A stretch of DNA of 64,000 nucleotides from DATFVA01 sp963815785 (GTDB lineage: Bacteria; Bacteroidota; Ignavibacteria; Ignavibacteriales; Ignavibacteriaceae): the NCBI GenBank assembly GCA_963815785.1, contig CAWFHZ010000016.1, positions 1 to 64,000 of the forward strand, written 5' to 3'. Shown in pieces: positions 63,919 to 64,000 of this stretch. The notes under the pieces were generated by a model. That model worked only from the letters and a program-made list of their open reading frames with translations, had not been told where the DNA came from and searched no databases. Both the position numbers and the translations under genes were made by a program. Every line of letters starts with the position of its first letter. Position 1 is the first letter of the stretch.

Positions 63919-64000
63919 ATGAAAAAGAAAACACAACAGCTAAATCCCGAACAAAAAATTTCTGAACTTCAAAAAGAGTTATTGAAAAAAACCCGCGAAC
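63919..64000 (+). CDS. Partial gene at window end (coiled-coil N terminus)
   Basis: The frame MKKKTQQLNPEQKISELQKE continues past the window edge. It follows a 20-codon ORF (63857-63919) with a TAATG overlap. Such a Lys/Gln-rich coiled-coil start is common in IS transposase OrfA or phage proteins, but the fragment is too short for a call. Confidence 0.4.
   Translation, partial: MKKKTQQLNPEQKISELQKELLKKTRE

Overview
The window looks like AT-rich chromosomal DNA from the Bacteroidota/Chlorobi side of the tree, most likely an Ignavibacteria-type bacterium (inference). Two secreted beta-propeller proteins end in the T9SS sorting domain with the NYPNPFNPTT signature common in that group. TonB receptors, ECF-sigma/Ser-Thr-kinase pairs, hybrid two-component AraC regulators and DUF6090 arrays also fit. 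A large share of the window is accessory DNA, and about a dozen genes are broken.

Layout. 0-1.1 kb: tyrosine recombinase. 1.2-10.2 kb: TrmB-like regulator, two T9SS-exported propeller proteins, secreted NUC1-type nuclease, TonB receptor with a small partner. 10.6-15.1 kb: tandem family of four secreted TPR-tailed paralogues plus a FecR-domain protein. 15.4-19.4 kb: defence/addiction block with a PstI/BsuBI-like restriction-modification pair, an N-terminal stub of another methyltransferase, and an MqsR-like toxin with a zinc-finger/HTH/Panacea antitoxin. 19.6-24.5 kb: mobile replication module with small unknown genes, an interleaved inverted-repeat structure, a frameshifted integrase and a PrimPol-helicase.

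25.0-33.3 kb: minus-strand genes separated by attC-like sites. In three cases the ORF stop lies 1-9 bases from an R''-like box; then come a folded 223-227 bp segment, an R'-like GTTAGGC or GTTATAC box, and the next ORF. No IntI is nearby, so this reads as a CALIN (attC cluster lacking an integron integrase). Its cargo includes lipoproteins, a HEPN/Apea-like protein and an 1,099-residue protein joining three treble-clef zinc modules, two DUF262 domains and an HNH nuclease. The attC-like sites contain stems with compensatory base changes around a conserved loop. This is my best candidate for an undescribed system.

33.6-46.7 kb: DUF72 protein with a double AP2-like partner, long gene-poor stretches, and a decayed Mu-like prophage (portal, terminase, protease, major capsid, cement protein, tail remnants). 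The terminase gene is split by a palindromic repeat. The block ends at SymE-like genes, tRNA-Thr(UGU) and an excisionase-like gene. 47.0-56.6 kb: putative manganese transporter, ECF sigma, TPR kinase, AlkZ-like protein and a frameshifted hybrid two-component regulator. 57-64 kb: small secreted proteins (two NTF2/SnoaL-like) and a tandem array of six DUF6090 membrane proteins, of which the first two are broken.

Limits: all calls are by eye. Coordinates of short motifs may be off by one or two bases. Several frameshifts could be assembly errors rather than real pseudogenes.
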